Notes under the pieces: generated by a model
The model's database searches: none
Seen by the model: only the letters and a program-made list of their open reading frames with translations
What the model was told of the DNA's origin: nothing
Shown: in pieces, positions 11,801 through 25,570 of the stretch
Position numbering within the stretch: position 1 is the stretch's first letter
Layout: every line of letters starts with the position of its first letter
Translations under genes and position numbers: made by a program
Assembly (NCBI RefSeq): GCF_030463565.1
Contig: NC_134643.1
Location: 16,629,606-16,693,605, forward strand
DNA from: Pelecanus crispus
Taxonomy: Eukaryota; Chordata; Aves; Pelecaniformes; Pelecanidae
DNA: 64,000 bases
Direction: 5' to 3'

Positions 11801-14800
11801 CCATTCAATTTTACATTGTCAAATGAGGTTAGCCCACACTAAAACCACAAAAAAGCAGAGTACAGTGCCAGTATCTATTAGAATATTCAAGAAGCACACC
11901 TTAACACACTAGTACATCACAAACCAGTGAAATAGAAATGTAAATACATCACAAATATCTAGTTTCAAGTTGGCAACAATTTTTACAGATTACAAGGTAC
12001 TGCTACATGGGCAGAAGTTCTGTTTGCTTCATTAATGCCAGAGGAATAAGAATCACTTCAGTGATTTCTAAATATATTAGATTAAAAATGTATGCATCCG
12101 GATACGTATTAGATCAATACACCTCCCTTCCTTCATTGCTGCATAAATACACACATGTACATAATCCATAATTATTATACATCCACATGCACTAAAAGTG
12201 GAGTTCAACATTAGCACCTATTTTATATTTATATGGAGGTGTTTTTGGTAAGAGTGTCTCCGAACTGGACAGACAGGCACTACGCCCCACCATGCATATA
12301 CTTAAAAGCCTTCTCTTCCCCGCCACCGCCTTGTTTTTTTGTTTTTTTCTTTTTTAAATAAAATAATACATTCAATAAGCTATATAATTTACCTGGACAC
12401 AAGGAAGAACTTTTCTGCTCTGTTAACTGTTACGTATACCATATTGCAATGCACATAACAGTTCTTTTTCAACATCAATGTGTGCTAGTCATCAGAATTC
12501 TTTGATAGCTGAATATTTGAGACATACATTTGTTTCCTCTGAAGAAAGTGGTTTAGTTACCAATTGCCATTAAACTCTTTTAAAAGGAGAGAATACAGCA
12601 TTCTTTAGCAAAGTTTCAATGTAGTATACACTAACTTACCCTTCCCTCTCCCATCGTTCAGACAAAATACTTCCAACATATAGGTAAGGACGATCAGCTT
12701 CTGCCCTAAAATCTTCCAGCTTTATAACAGCCAAATTCCACTCCCACTTCACACACTCTGCTGTAATATCACTGAATTTATTTGTCTCACACCAACAGGA
12801 GAGAAGAATCTGACTCTGTAATTACCTTCTCCTTTTTCTACTTTACAGAACACTCGTGCAATTCAAGAAGCAAAATTAAACACAGGGTTTTGGTTATGCT
12901 TTGCCGGAGGGGGTCTGAAAAAAAAAAAAGAAAAAAGAAAAAAGGAAAAAAAACATATATAACAACTGACTAATAGGAAGATCAAAATTGACTCATACCC
13001 AGTGAGTGTTAAAGAAGAAGTATGTGAAGTAAGTGGAGAGTATAGGTTAAGAGGAAAAGGGCAGAAGGTGGAAGGAACCGCTGTAAGGCAGCTACGGCCA
13101 TCAGGACCACAGAAAGGTGGAGGGCAACATGGATTTGCTGTGGAAAGAATGGTAACCTTATTTTTTAGATTATAATAATCAAAAATACAAGAAAAACTTA
13201 TCTTTGAATCATCGAGTTTGATGAGAGCACCGAGAGCATGCATTATTCTACTACCTCTTTTCCTAGAGATAAACTATACATTTTACTGAGTACAAAGTAC
13301 ATACAGAGTACCTTCATTCCAAGAACAGACCTGAAAATAAAATGTTATTAGATGTCTGTTCCCAGTGACAAATTTTCAAAAATGCTATTGAATTTTCCCT
13401 CAAATCAGTATTGGTCAGATAACTTCAGTTTGTCTTGATGCTTCAAGTGTGTTTCACTACCACAGTATGTTTTCAATTACCACTTCTTTACCTCAATTTA
13501 ATTATTTTTGTAGAGTAATAAATTGAAGGAGAAATATCATTAGACATCTTTATGTTCTTTGCTAAAATTACACTTCAGTGATTATTATAAAATGAGCCAG
13601 AACGGAAGAAATATCTTCCTGTGTATTTACTTTATAGATTTCTGTATCAGCTGTTTTCCTATTTCCAAAGAAATTCTCACACAATGAAAAGAAATTTAGT
13701 TGAAATGAAGAAACAGAAGATTTACAGTGAAAGTTCTGTGGTAGGTACAGAACCTGAAATTATTAAAACATAATTTATTTTTTATAGTTTGAATTAATTA
13801 TATCCTTTGAATATAAGCATTTCTATATCCTCATTCTGATTCCTGACACTGCACAGCCAGGCAAGCAGGCGGGCAGGCTGACAGCACAAAACTGTTGGCA
13901 AACAGCACGCCCTTGTTTCCTTTCCAAGCTGGGTTTTTGGAAGTATACGTTTGGTTTCTGCTACCCTGCTATGATCTCTAACTTCCTACCCTATCTTGCA
14001 ACAGTTTAACTTGATACCACATCTAATAAACAAATCAATGTGACTGCTGAAACAACATTATTGCTGTAAAATCTGTCACTCTGGCTATGTCAGACTGTTA
14101 TTAACAGAGCAATATTAGCACAGCTTTACTTTCAACTGTACTAGTAACTCTCACAATCTGTTGTGGGATTTTACTTCAAATTAAACTCAATTTAAACTTA
14201 ATTAGTAGGGGAGGGGGAAAAGCACAATAACTGATGACAACCTATTGCTATTCTGTACCATGGTTGTCTTCCAAATCTTATTTCAAGATATTTTTCATAA
14301 ATTTTTCATAAATCCCTGTCACAATTAAACAGAGAAGGAAGGAAGAAGTAGAAAAAAAGGACAGCTTCCCACATTAGTAAATTACTACAAATACCAGTGA
14401 TGCTTTGTGCACTAGGTTGCATTTACCAGCGTGCTGAAAACATGCATAAGGAAAAAGAAAATGGGAAAGGAACACTATTTGCAACGTATGTACGATCACA
14501 AAACAAGAGGTGAATGTGAGCACTGCTCTTGTAAAATACCTTAACAATAATGAGGAAGATCTAGTATCCCTGCTAACAGCTCTAATAGCCAGTAAGTGAG
14601 ACCTATCAATGAATGAGAAAGAACAAAACAAAAGATGTGAAAAGAATTTGTGGGCAAAGCAAAGGTTTTAACAGAGTTATGTGGTTCAACAACAACAGTG
14701 GCTTCCACAGACTAAACAGCTAACCCAGAAAGAACTCTCATGGAAAACTAATTTTTTGTATTTTACCAAAATACCACACACCTGCACATATATGGAGTAC

Positions 14801-17800
14801 AATATAGCTAAAATAAGAAGATTTAGCATATGTATTTGTTGCTACTGCAGTCAGTAAGGTATTTCATGAAAGATTTTTTTCAGCTACAACAGACTTTCTA
14901 GGAGTATATTTGCATGTAACAAAAACAACAAGATTCTTACTTGAATTATAAATTCATCTTCTGAACAGTTACCAAGCAAACGTCAAATCGTAAGAAATTT
15001 CCAAATTGCGTGAATCACTTCATTTTCTATGTTTAAATGGGAACAGTTAAGTTTAATAATTTTGACCATATGAGGTTATATGCCCATAAATATAAAATGG
15101 AGATGGAGCTACACAGCTCATCTGCAGACATATCAAACATGGATAAAGCACAAACAAGTGCACATGAAGAGAAGTTAAAAGACATCGTTAAAAAGATTAA
15201 TGTATTCAGAAGCTTCTGACAAATCTTGCCTCAGTTGTACAGCTTACAGTGCAGATTCCAGAAGCAGTTTAAATAAAGTGAAATAAAAGTGGGAAACTTT
15301 TGATTCAGTCACTAAGACTTTGTTATCCCCCAATTTTGTTTCAATCAAAAATCTCAAGTTTCTATAACCATGCTGTTCTTCAGCTGAAGAGGGTCTACCT
15401 TTAAGATAACAAAGCCAGTAATCAGATTTGGTGCCTCTGAGCAATGGAAGGTTGGACCTGAATGGTAAACAAATAAAAAGACTGGACTACTTTACTTTTC
15501 AAACCATAATTGAGAAGAGTCCATAAAATTCTTGATGAAACCAGTATTTGAAAATTACATGCATGAATTGGGAGACAAAAAGGAAAAATTGCTCCTCTGA
15601 AAACAGCCTATTTTTAAAGTTGTTTCCTATGTGCAAGAATTAAATCTTACTCTACACTACTCCTTACTTTCTATTACATACAGCAACACCTTCACTGATC
15701 TTTACAGCAAGGCAGAAATGACAGTTAAAGGAATACTGGCTCCTATCCAGGACCTGAACAAAGATTAGACTTCAGTCTTCTTTTCATAGCTACTTGGTTA
15801 GATTTTTTTTAACCTGAACTAGCTCACACTTTACTTAGAAATGAACAGGATAAAATTGGTTATTACATTTAAGATTTGAACAACCACTATTTATTTGAGG
15901 AATTACAACAGAATTGTGTACACAATCTCATTTTTCAATAATTTCAGACTTCTGAATTTGCCAGGCCTTATTTTCCAGTCCTTAGCTTTTGTCATTTCTT
16001 TCTCTGCTAATCAAAGAGCCCTTCTGCGACCCTGTATTTTCTTCCCATGAATGCACCTCTACAGTCTTAATCTTCAAGAAAAAGAGCCCATTTAACCTCC
16101 TACTGTGAAGTATATAATTGCATTTATTCACAGGTATCCACAAAACTATGTTTTTATCTGTACAGCACAATTCCCTATACCAATTGCAGAAGCAGATTTG
16201 CTTGACATAGCTGCATGAATGCTAGAACAGAAACAACACTGGTAAAGCAATCCCAGCATGGATGCAGTCCGATTCCCATGCTTTACAGAAGTTTAGTACC
16301 ATATTTTCATATTTGTAAAAACAGAGATCATACTTTTTTCTTTTTTTTATTTAAAAAGCACGTTATGTGTACATGTTGAACATTCAAGGTGCTCTGCCCA
16401 TTCACAGCTGCTTCTCCTCCAGTAGTCTGCCTTAATCTGAGGTGTACACCCATAGAAAACTACCACTACCTTACTTACTTCTGTTCCTCTCTTCCCGCTC
16501 CCCTAGTAACAAAATTATCTACCATGAATGTAGAGCAACAGTGAGGTGAGGAGGAGATGCCTTTTTAAATACTTACTTAGGGAAACAATACCTTAAGGGA
16601 GATTTGAGTCATCTAAATTGTAGATTATGCACATAAAATAAATCTAAAACACATCTACACAATTTCTTTAATCAACTAAGTAATCAAAACAAATTTGTTC
16701 AACGAAACATATTTTCCATAAAAATGTAATTGACTATCATTAATTCAGCTTTACAGCCGTGCATTTTTCTTTCAAATGAATTCAACTTCTCTAATATTTT
16801 GCTACAGCAGCTTTGTGTCTACTGACTTTGATTTCAACAGAAATATCCTGTTTCTCCTTCTGAAAGTTGGAACAACACAAGTTGGACTTTCCCCTTCCCC
16901 ATTCAATAAGGAGTTACAAATGAATGGCCCTGGGAAGTTACACATTTGTGCAACATCCTCCTAGTTATTGTTGGATTACAAGGTATGGTTACATTACAGA
17001 AAAACAAGTTATCTTGCCTCCAAAAATAAAGCAAGAGCATTCACCGAAAAATCCTCCTATTCTAAATCTTTACGAACAATCTGGGATATTAGTATACAAC
17101 CTGTATATTAATAAGATTATTCCATGGTAGGTGTCTTTCTGGTTCCCACCAGCCATGGATGTTTCTGCAGTATTTTAAATTGATCATATCTATACTTTAC
17201 ACTTGTAATGCATTCAGTTGTGTTTATACATTGTTTTCCAATTATAGTTGTTGTCTTTGCTTTGTCAGTGTATTAGAACAGGCCTTTAGCCAGGACTACC
17301 CTCTTTCTTGATTGCCAAAAAGCCAGTATTTCACAATCTAATATAGTCTTCTCACTAAGCTTTCAACTTTCAAGTTTGTCTAAATACATTTGTCCAAACT
17401 ACTGAACAGAAGATCCTCTGCATTGGAAAATTAACTCTTTCAAAAATGAAACATTAAACACTGGGTCTATTCTCAGTTTGCCCTATGCATCACAACTCAC
17501 CACTCTGGCAACAAGTGACTTCCAAATCCAGTAAGTTTGTTTATTATAAGAGAATCCAGAATAACGTTTCTCCTTGTTGGTAATTCCTCTGTTAGAAATG
17601 GGTGGGTTTTTACCACTGGCCATAGAGGATAAATAGTGTAGGCTGCCAACACCATTCTTCCACACATCTCAGAAACATGCTTAGACAGCAACACTTCCAT
17701 TTTTCTGGTTTAATTCAGTGGGTTGTGAAAGTAACATCTTTTGGATTTTGTTAGCTGGGTCTATGTGCATTTACAGATACTTCTACTGTAACTTCTCATT

Positions 17801-20371
17801 CTGTTACCCCTAATGAAACTTTCCAAACATGATTTGTGACCATCATTATTTGAACTTCTAGTGACCATTTTAATCAAATGCGTGCTTCTTTTTCTTGGTG
17901 GTCACAAGTTACCTGTCCATTTCATCCATATCTATTTTCTTTCACTCTATTTCTGAATCTGGTTGTTCAAAAAACAAAACAAAACAAAAAATCTGTTTTC
18001 TCAGACACTTACACAATACTGAAGTGCTATTTCTGAACTAACCATGTTGTTTTTCAGTACAGCCACCAGGTTACACACTAATAAATGCTTCAGTCCCAGC
18101 AGAAAGAAAAAGATCAATATTATGAACTGCTTCTCAGTGTTATTTCCTCGACCACTAAACAACTGATTTCACCATTGGCCACAGATAAACAAAAGAAAGC
18201 ACACATCCTCCCAGCTACCTTCAGCCAACTCCCCTAGAAAAAATATGTGTGACATTTCCCCACACCTTCCCATGAGGAAGTGATTATCTATTGAACTCAA
18301 ACCACTGAGTCTGATCACCTTAGAGATCATTACTCTGGTTCTGGGAGAACTAGCCTGCAGCTTACTATTGGATTTCCATGTACGTAAATGCTCGGGAAAG
18401 GAAGAGGAGAACAGAGAAAGTTATAAATGCCCATTCCTACCAGAGCTTTGTGCATAAGCAGACCTGCCTGAAATGTAAAATTGCCATTTCCTTGTAGAAA
18501 CCTCCACACAGAGCTGAACAGACGACTAGATCCACGTTCCTTCGGATGCATCATTCCATCTGTAAACGGTGTCAAACTCTACAGAACTTAATTTTTCCAT
18601 ACTAGTTGTTAGTGTCACCGACTTACTTGTTTATAATAGGTACTCTGAGTCCTAGCTCTTAACTGTTTACTTAAACTTTTATACCTATTGAAATACAGTG
18701 AGAATATACCACCACTCAATTTAGAGATGACATCTCTCTGCTTTGCTGATATCCCTGCATTCACTTATTATTTTAAATTAGGTAATCCAACTTGCTTTTC
18801 TCTTCATGAACATACACAGACATCTGTGAGGTTTTTTCTTTGTTTATATAATATGTAAAAGACACTACAAATTCTTTTCAAACTCTTGCCAGCTATTCTT
18901 ACTCTCTACAACGTATTGAAAATTCACAATGCAAAAAGACAATCTTTCAGAGATTCACAGCTAACCTCTGTCTCTCTTCCCTTCTCTCTCAGCCAAAAGT
19001 AATTCTTTTAAACTATTTTCTCTTCTTTGGCATGCCCTTTTTTTATTTTTTTTTTAAACTAATACAGACTTTTAAAGTCAGTGCCCAAAAAATTGCTAGA
19101 TTCAAAGGCAGACAGAGCTTGCAGATATCTTTGGGTCTTGATAATTTTTGTATGTCCCCTGGAAACAGAGACCCATAGCTTTCATTTCTACTTTTAATTA
19201 TGTAGTTCTGTTAAAAAAGTATGACTATGCAGTAACAGAATACTTTGTCTCAAAACTCAAAGATGCCCTGAGATCTGTACTAGTTACACAATCATAACTG
19301 TTTCAAAGTAGTTTTAAAAATAAAAAAAAACCTCTCAAGTATTTATCCTGTACTTGGCTAAACACAAGCATTCACAACTACAAGATTATCTATGTTACTG
19401 GTTCTTCCAAATCCTTTCATATCTCCGCTCTCCTGACACAGCCTAGCTAACACACACAAAAATACTTACTGTTCAAACACTTAAAATGATCAAGGGGTCA
19501 AGCAAAAACAAGGTCCAAACACCCTTACCAGCTGGGATACCATCCTTCTGGTGGGGAACAAGTATTCCTTAATAGCAAAACAGAAACAGGTTTGGTATAA
19601 TTCCTCCCTGCTCTATAGGGATACTTTGAGAAGAGAGCAGAAGGGGAATTTTGCAATTGGAGAAACAGAATATAAGTATAGTTTTTAGATTTTAAGAGTC
19701 ACACATTTAAATTCACTAATTGCAAAACAAACAAAAACTGGAAAAAACCCACCTTATGAGACTTGGCCTTCACATTTAAGCTCATTAATGAGAGAAGATA
19801 GGATAGTGTAACTACCAAGACCTCCTTCCACAACTTCCCTCTTCCATCACTCCTTCTGTTCTTCATTTCCAGCCAGCTCCTCTTTCGAAATTCCCAAGTC
19901 CCTCTGTTTCAACCTTACCCAGGTGTGCTACAAACCCCAGATACATCCTCTGGCTCTCAAAGCCCCAGACCATCTGATACATTACCAAACCAGAAAGAAA
20001 ATACTGTAGTTTCAGTGTTTTTAAGAAATAAGAAGTACTGGCTTAATCTCAAACACAGAACTGAATGTGCTACCAGGGCAAACACGCTTCATGCCTCACG
20101 CAGATGACAGTACACGACAGAGTTCAAATGCATATTAACTCAGTTGCATGACTGGTGCAGCTACTCTGCTGTCCTGACAATAATTCCCCTCCTAGCAGAA
20201 AACACTTTCTGGTAGTCCCCTTCCTTAGTTCTTCTCCACTACCGTTTCTTCCCCACTGGAGTCCTTTGAATTGTTGGAAGCAAATAAATAAAGAGCTGTC
20301 AGGCCCCAGATTATACTCTGTACCAGCTGAAGCCTAGCTCAGTGTAATATCGGCCTACAACCAAAACTTCC
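8831..20371. other. COG5 intron DNA without recognisable genes
   Basis: About 11.5 kb of AT-rich DNA. I see no conserved coding exon, RNA gene or intact mobile element. It contains short homopolymer and simple tracts (A-run at 9,988-10,004, T-run near 10,578, mixed A/G run at 12,918-12,952, AAAAC repeats near 17,970). One short segment on the minus strand (9,700-9,748) has exon-like splice borders and is listed separately. Confidence 0.6.
9700..9748 (-). other. Exon-like 49-bp segment of unknown status
   Basis: On the minus strand an acceptor (CTTACAG) is followed by 49 bp and a donor (CAG then GTATAAG). One frame is open and acidic, containing MDDDDF followed by VGLLDSSLQ. The phase does not fit COG5: read from the COG5 exon 6 phase it stops after eight codons at TAG. 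It may be chance, a poison exon, or part of an unannotated transcript. Confidence 0.2.
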
Positions 20372-20968
20372 TGTGCTCGTTTTGCCTGAAATAGAGTTAA
20401 TTTTCTTCACAGTAGCTAGTATGGGGCTATGTTTTGGATTTGGGCTGGGAACAGCGTTGCTAACACAGGGATGTTTCAGTCACTGCTGAGCAGTGCTTAC
20501 ACAGAGTCAGGGCCTTTTCTGCCTCTCACCCCACCCCACCAGCGAGCAGGCTGGGGGTGCGCAAGAAGCTGGGAGGGGACACAGCCGGGACAGCTGACCC
20601 CAGCTGACCCAAGGGATATCCCACACCACATGACATCATGCTCAGCATATAAAGCTGGGGGACGAAGAAGGAAGGGGAGGACATTTGGAGTGATGGCGTT
20701 TGCCTTCCCAAGTCACCGTTAGGCGTGACGGAGCCCTGCTTTCCTGGAGATGGCTGAACCCCTGCCTGCCCATGGGAAGTGGTGAATGAATTCCTTGTCT
20801 TGCTTTGCTTGTGTGTGCGGCTTTTGCTTTACCTATTAAACTGTCTTTATCTCAACCCACGAGTTTTCTCACTTTTACTCTTCTGATTCTCTCCCCCATC
20901 CCACTGGATGGAGGAGTGAGCGAACGGCTGTGTAGGCCTTAGCTGTTGGCTGGGGTTAAACCACGACA
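20372..20968 (+). mobile_element. ERVL-like solo LTR, 597 bp, sense on plus strand
   Basis: The element begins TGTGCTCG and ends CCACGACA, related to the LTR at 53,467-54,045 in opposite orientation. Regulatory signals of the LTR are intact: TATAAA at 20,648-20,653 and ATTAAA poly(A) signal at 20,835-20,840, which fix the sense strand as plus. The five bases before (CTTCC, 20,367-20,371) and after (CTTCT, 20,969-20,973) match at four of five positions, a slightly decayed target duplication. No internal retroviral sequence is present, so it is a solo LTR left by LTR-LTR recombination. The 5-bp duplication suggests the ERVL group; this assignment is inference. Confidence 0.85.
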
Positions 20969-23900
20969 CTTCTATACATTAGATCATGACAGTAATAATC
21001 ATAATTGATATTAATAATGAAATGGTAGCAATCAGATTCAGAGTAACAGATGACAAGGAGGTTGAAAGAGCAAAGCTTTCGAGAAATGTAAGGAAGAAAA
21101 GGTGTGGACATCTGTAACTGGGAGCAAGAAAGAGCAAAGACACAAAATAGTCTTTGATGGGACCGGAATCAGGATAAAAACTGTTAGAAATACTCCATGT
21201 GTTACAGCAAAGGCAACTTGAACACACTGTAATTAACTTCTGGCACAGCCTTGCTAATGGGACATCAATAGCATACCTCTCAGGAACAGGTTACCTCAAG
21301 ACAGAAAGCGGAGTACTAAATCCGTTTTAAAATATCTGATATACAGCCCTCTGACAAAGTCTATATACTCGAGACTAAAATTACCAAATGCTTAATAATA
21401 CAGCAAAATCAAATTCTTCGAGTAGTTATAACTAAAAGACTAATCTCATCAAAACCAGAAATCAGCTTAATGCTAACATGAAAAAATAGTTTCATAATTC
21501 ACTCAATATGGCAAATGTGAAACATGTTTATGGCCATTTAAAGGAAAGTAGACATCAAGAAAACCCACCGTTACAATTATACCTGGATTCATTTTCTAGA
21601 GCTGTATGCATAAAAAAAATTAAATTTCCAGAGATCAGAACAGTTATGACTTTGGAAAACAGTGACACAGCAATGAAACTACAATGAGGCTACATTCACA
21701 AAAACCAAACTTTTGAAAACCTGAGGAAATATAAATTCAAGCCCTGCTAATTTAAAGGTTATGTTGAAAAACAAAATTCCAACAGGATATTTTTTTCTTG
21801 TATCAATTCAAACTTAGTCTTTTCTATCATGTGCCTATAATTATTTAGTGTCTTCTACTCAAAACGGTTAGAAAAATAATGCATGCCACAGATTAAGTAA
21901 AACATACCAACTATTTACATAAAATGTTTTGTCTACCATAAGGTTTCCAAGCTAGGAATCCTAATCACAGCAAAACACAATTTGATGATAAAATCTGTAT
22001 GTTCTGTCTTCCCTGTTCAAAAAGGATAAAGAGCCTCTTACTAATGAAAAATTGTATTAAGTTTTGCAAGTCATTTTGTTATATGCATATTAATTCAGTA
22101 TCGTAAAGTGAATAGGTCAAATTAATGAACTTGTTACATATTATCAAGATTTTTCTTTATTTATTTCAAAAGCCAACAAGAAATAAATTCATATCCACAG
22201 AAGCTCCTTAACTCTGCATAAAAGGTAAAGATGGCATAAAATAAGACAGCCTAGAACAAGATTGTTGTACACGTAATTGAAACAGAGAAAGAAATAAGTG
22301 GGTGGTATAGCAACTACAGAAGAGCACACGGACTAGCTTCTACACTCATTACACAAAGTATTTGGTTATACAGCATAATTCATGAAATAACACGACTCAG
22401 CAGAAGCTTGAATAGCTCTTCCTTTTACATTAATTTACAATAAATCAAGTAGTGACTTCAGCAAACATGAAGCCAGGAACAATACTAAGAAAATAACAAG
22501 ATCTTCTTAGTAACCAAGAGGATTTTTTGTTAGTACTAACTATCCATAGCTTTCATGGCACTCCTTTCCTTGAAAAGACAGATCAACTAATAAAACCAGA
22601 ACCTTTCTAAACATAGTAAATTGAAGCATTACAAATATGCTTTTTTCTGTTTCTTTATTGATGTATAAGATAAGAATTTCAATTACTTCTGTTGTATAAA
22701 CGTAAGCTGAATGCTTCTATCAACATTATCACATTAAAAATAAAGAATAATTATTTTGCAATATATCTGACTGTCACAGAATAACCAGTATTATCCATGA
22801 GAAACATAGCACCTGGTATATAGGTATTTATTTATTTATTATTACACAATTACTTTGTGATTAAATGCACTCTTAACCATATACAGTTAATCACAATGTA
22901 ACTAGAGCAACAGGCCATCATTTTCAGTTTTTACCAGAGATGCTGAAGAAAAGCAGTTCAGATGGTGTATTCTATATGTATTTCACATGTGACGCTGGCT
23001 TCACATTTTTAAAATTTTTTGTAAGTCTGATTTTGGAAAAATTAAGCTTTTATATAAAAGAGTTCTCAGTTTCCAAACAGTTCAAGACTCTTTGTTTTAA
23101 AGCTACAAATATTAAGGCTTTTAAATTATTTGTATGTCTACTCGACCTTCCCACCAGATAGGTTTTTTTGGCCTGGAATACTACAAATAAAACTTTGCTC
23201 CACAACTTTTTGCAAAATCTTCCATCTTATGGTAACAGAGCCTCAGGAAAAAACAAAACAAAACAAAATAAAAGCAACCCAACTGAAAGAAACAACATGA
23301 AATTGAAGAGCATGGAGATTACACTCAACTGCAGAAAGGCATAGTACATTTTAGCCCAGTTTCAGTGCAGGTCTGGCAGTTACTGTTACCACCACCAGGG
23401 ACAGAAGAAAAATGTTTTAGCAAGATATTTGCACTTAATATGGATGCAGATGTACCACCTGAAGCAGCGACATTCAAAAATAATGCAGATGGCTCTGAGC
23501 CAGTAATGCACTTCAGTCATTCTCAGCAGGACTAATTACCCCAGGCAAAGCATCACGCTAGCATGGCCATGTAATTTCCATTCATCAGATCAGTTCAGTT
23601 ACCCCTACAGAAGAGTGCATTGTGCTACACAGACATATGCTATATTATTTTAGAGGACACCAGGTCTTGCACAGGGCAGTAAATTGTACTGCATTTAAAT
23701 CCCTAAGTGAAAGTACCATGAAAGCAACTTTTCCGTCTAGATTGATGAGTTTTGATTCTTACGAGAAACTGCGCACAGCAATATTAGTATCAACAAAGCT
23801 GTCTGCTCTGTGTACTAGCAGTGAAAGACCTCACTGACATGACAGTAACCAAGTCCTTCCTCACTTTAATTGCAGCCTGATTCAACATAAGATCTGGCTT

Positions 23901-24449
23901 GGCAATTGTACACTCTAAATTTTTGCTTGGAATAGAAAAAAAAAAAAATTAAGTTCATTTCTGAATATGATATGGGAAGAAGGCAGCACTGAAAGATAGC
24001 TACCATAGTATCTATGGCAGGTGTTCACACAGCTTACCATTGCAAATTTAGTAATACTTGCATACAGATACGTAACGCATATTTAACATTACTTCAAAAA
24101 GTGCAGCAGTTGAAATGAAATGGGTTTTATACAACAATATTTAACCTGAAGGACAAATATTACAGTCAGCCAATCTGCAATCACTTCAGAATAAGTCTCT
24201 GTTTTAGTCATTTACACTGTTTTAATACCCAGTTAATAAGGCACACTGTGGAAAACACAGGTACAGATAATTCCAACTTGCAAGAGATATGAATGAGATA
24301 ATCACTATAAAACAAACAAGTATGAACACTTACTACTAAAATGAGTTATTTAAGTTTTCAACAAATTAGAATTCTTGTTTCCTGAATACTGCCTAGCAGT
24401 GCTTAGTATTTTGATAAACACAAAACAATATTCATCATCATTCCCAAAT
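20969..24449. other. COG5 intron DNA without recognisable genes
   Basis: AT-rich non-coding sequence. Short TTTA repeats occur near 22,825-22,840 and an AAAAC-type tract near 23,253. Nothing coding or mobile is recognised. Confidence 0.55.
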
Positions 24450-25056
24450 ATGAACTGTGGCCAGCAGGTCAAAGGAGGCAATTCAGCTCCTCTACTCCAC
24501 TCTGGTGAAACCCAGCCTGGAGTACTGCGTCCAGCTCTGGGGCCCTCAGCACAAGAAGGACATGGACCTGTTGGAGCGGGTCCAGAGGAGGGCCACCAAA
24601 ATGATCCGAGGGCTGGAGCACCTCTCCTATGAGGCCAGGCTGAGAGAGTTGGGGTTGTTCAGCCTGGAGAAGAGAAGGCTGCGAGGAGACCTTATTGTGA
24701 CCTTCCAGTACTTAAAGGGGACTTACAAGAAAGGTGGGGACAGACTTCTTAGTAGGGCCTCTTGCAATAGGACAAGGGGTCACAGTTTTAAACTGAAAGA
24801 GGGTAGATTTCAATTGGACATAAGGAAGGTATTTTTTATGATGAGGGTGGTGAAACACTGGCACAGGTTGCCCAGAGAGGTGGTAGATGCCCATCCTTGG
24901 AAACATTCAAGGTCAGGACTTTGGAGGACAGGACTCAGGACAATTGGACAGGACTCTGAGCAACCCGATCTAATTGAAGATGTTTCTGCTCATTGCAGGG
25001 GGGTTGGACTAGGTGACCTTTAAAGGTCCCTTCCGACCCAAACTATTCTATGATTA
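24450..25056 (+). mobile_element. CR1 LINE 3' end, 5'-truncated
   Basis: This is the 3' part of a chicken-repeat-1 non-LTR retrotransposon. The frame from 24,457 translates through typical CR1 reverse-transcriptase C-terminal sequence, with [39 protein letters not shown] and [10 protein letters not shown] in order. The reading frame is still open for 188 codons, unusual for such a fragment, although the last 40 or so codons are 3'UTR read by chance. The end shows the standard CR1 tail: GGACTAGGTGACCTTTAAAGG followed by the ATTCTATG terminal motif at 25,046-25,054. CR1 copies are characteristically 5'-truncated. Confidence 0.93.
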
Positions 25057-25544
25057 AAAACTTACAGGAGTAAATTAACATCTTTCTTAAAAACAGTTGG
25101 GTCACTGAGAAATGGATAGCTCGCCTTCCTTCCTGGCAAAGGAAGAAAAAATTTGATACACAACATTTACATTCACATACTCAGTACCACCTTCCTTCTG
25201 CTCACTGCATTCTCCTAGAGAATATTGACATAACAGTTTTGAGAGTCAATTTTTGCAGCACTCCAGTAACATGATGAACTGTGTGAAGTTAACTTGAATG
25301 TCAGTCACACAGTGAGTAACCAGAAGAGAAGTAATTGTGTCAGATGGGTGAGCTGAAGGTCTTTGAGGAGATTTATCTATTTCATCTGAAGTAGTGATAA
25401 GAAGAGGCTGAACTAAAGTGATGGCATGAATTTTCCAGTCACACTGTCCTAATATTCGAAGAGGCATCTGGGCGTAGTGCCCAACAAAGCAACTTGTGGG
25501 AAGCAAATTTTATATCAAGCAGTGCAATTAAAAAAAAAAAAAGC

Positions 25545-25570
25545 ACCAAAACCCAAACCCAAACCCAAAA
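25545..25570 (+). repeat. Short CCCAAA tandem tract next to an A-run
   Basis: Three perfect CCCAAA units (25,552-25,569) follow a poly-A run at 25,530-25,542. The unit differs from the vertebrate telomere repeat CCCTAA, so this is a simple repeat, not an interstitial telomere. Confidence 0.7.

Noticed and set aside
25545-25570. Possible interstitial telomeric repeat
   Set aside because: The unit is CCCAAA, not CCCTAA, and it directly follows an A-run, so it is a simple repeat.
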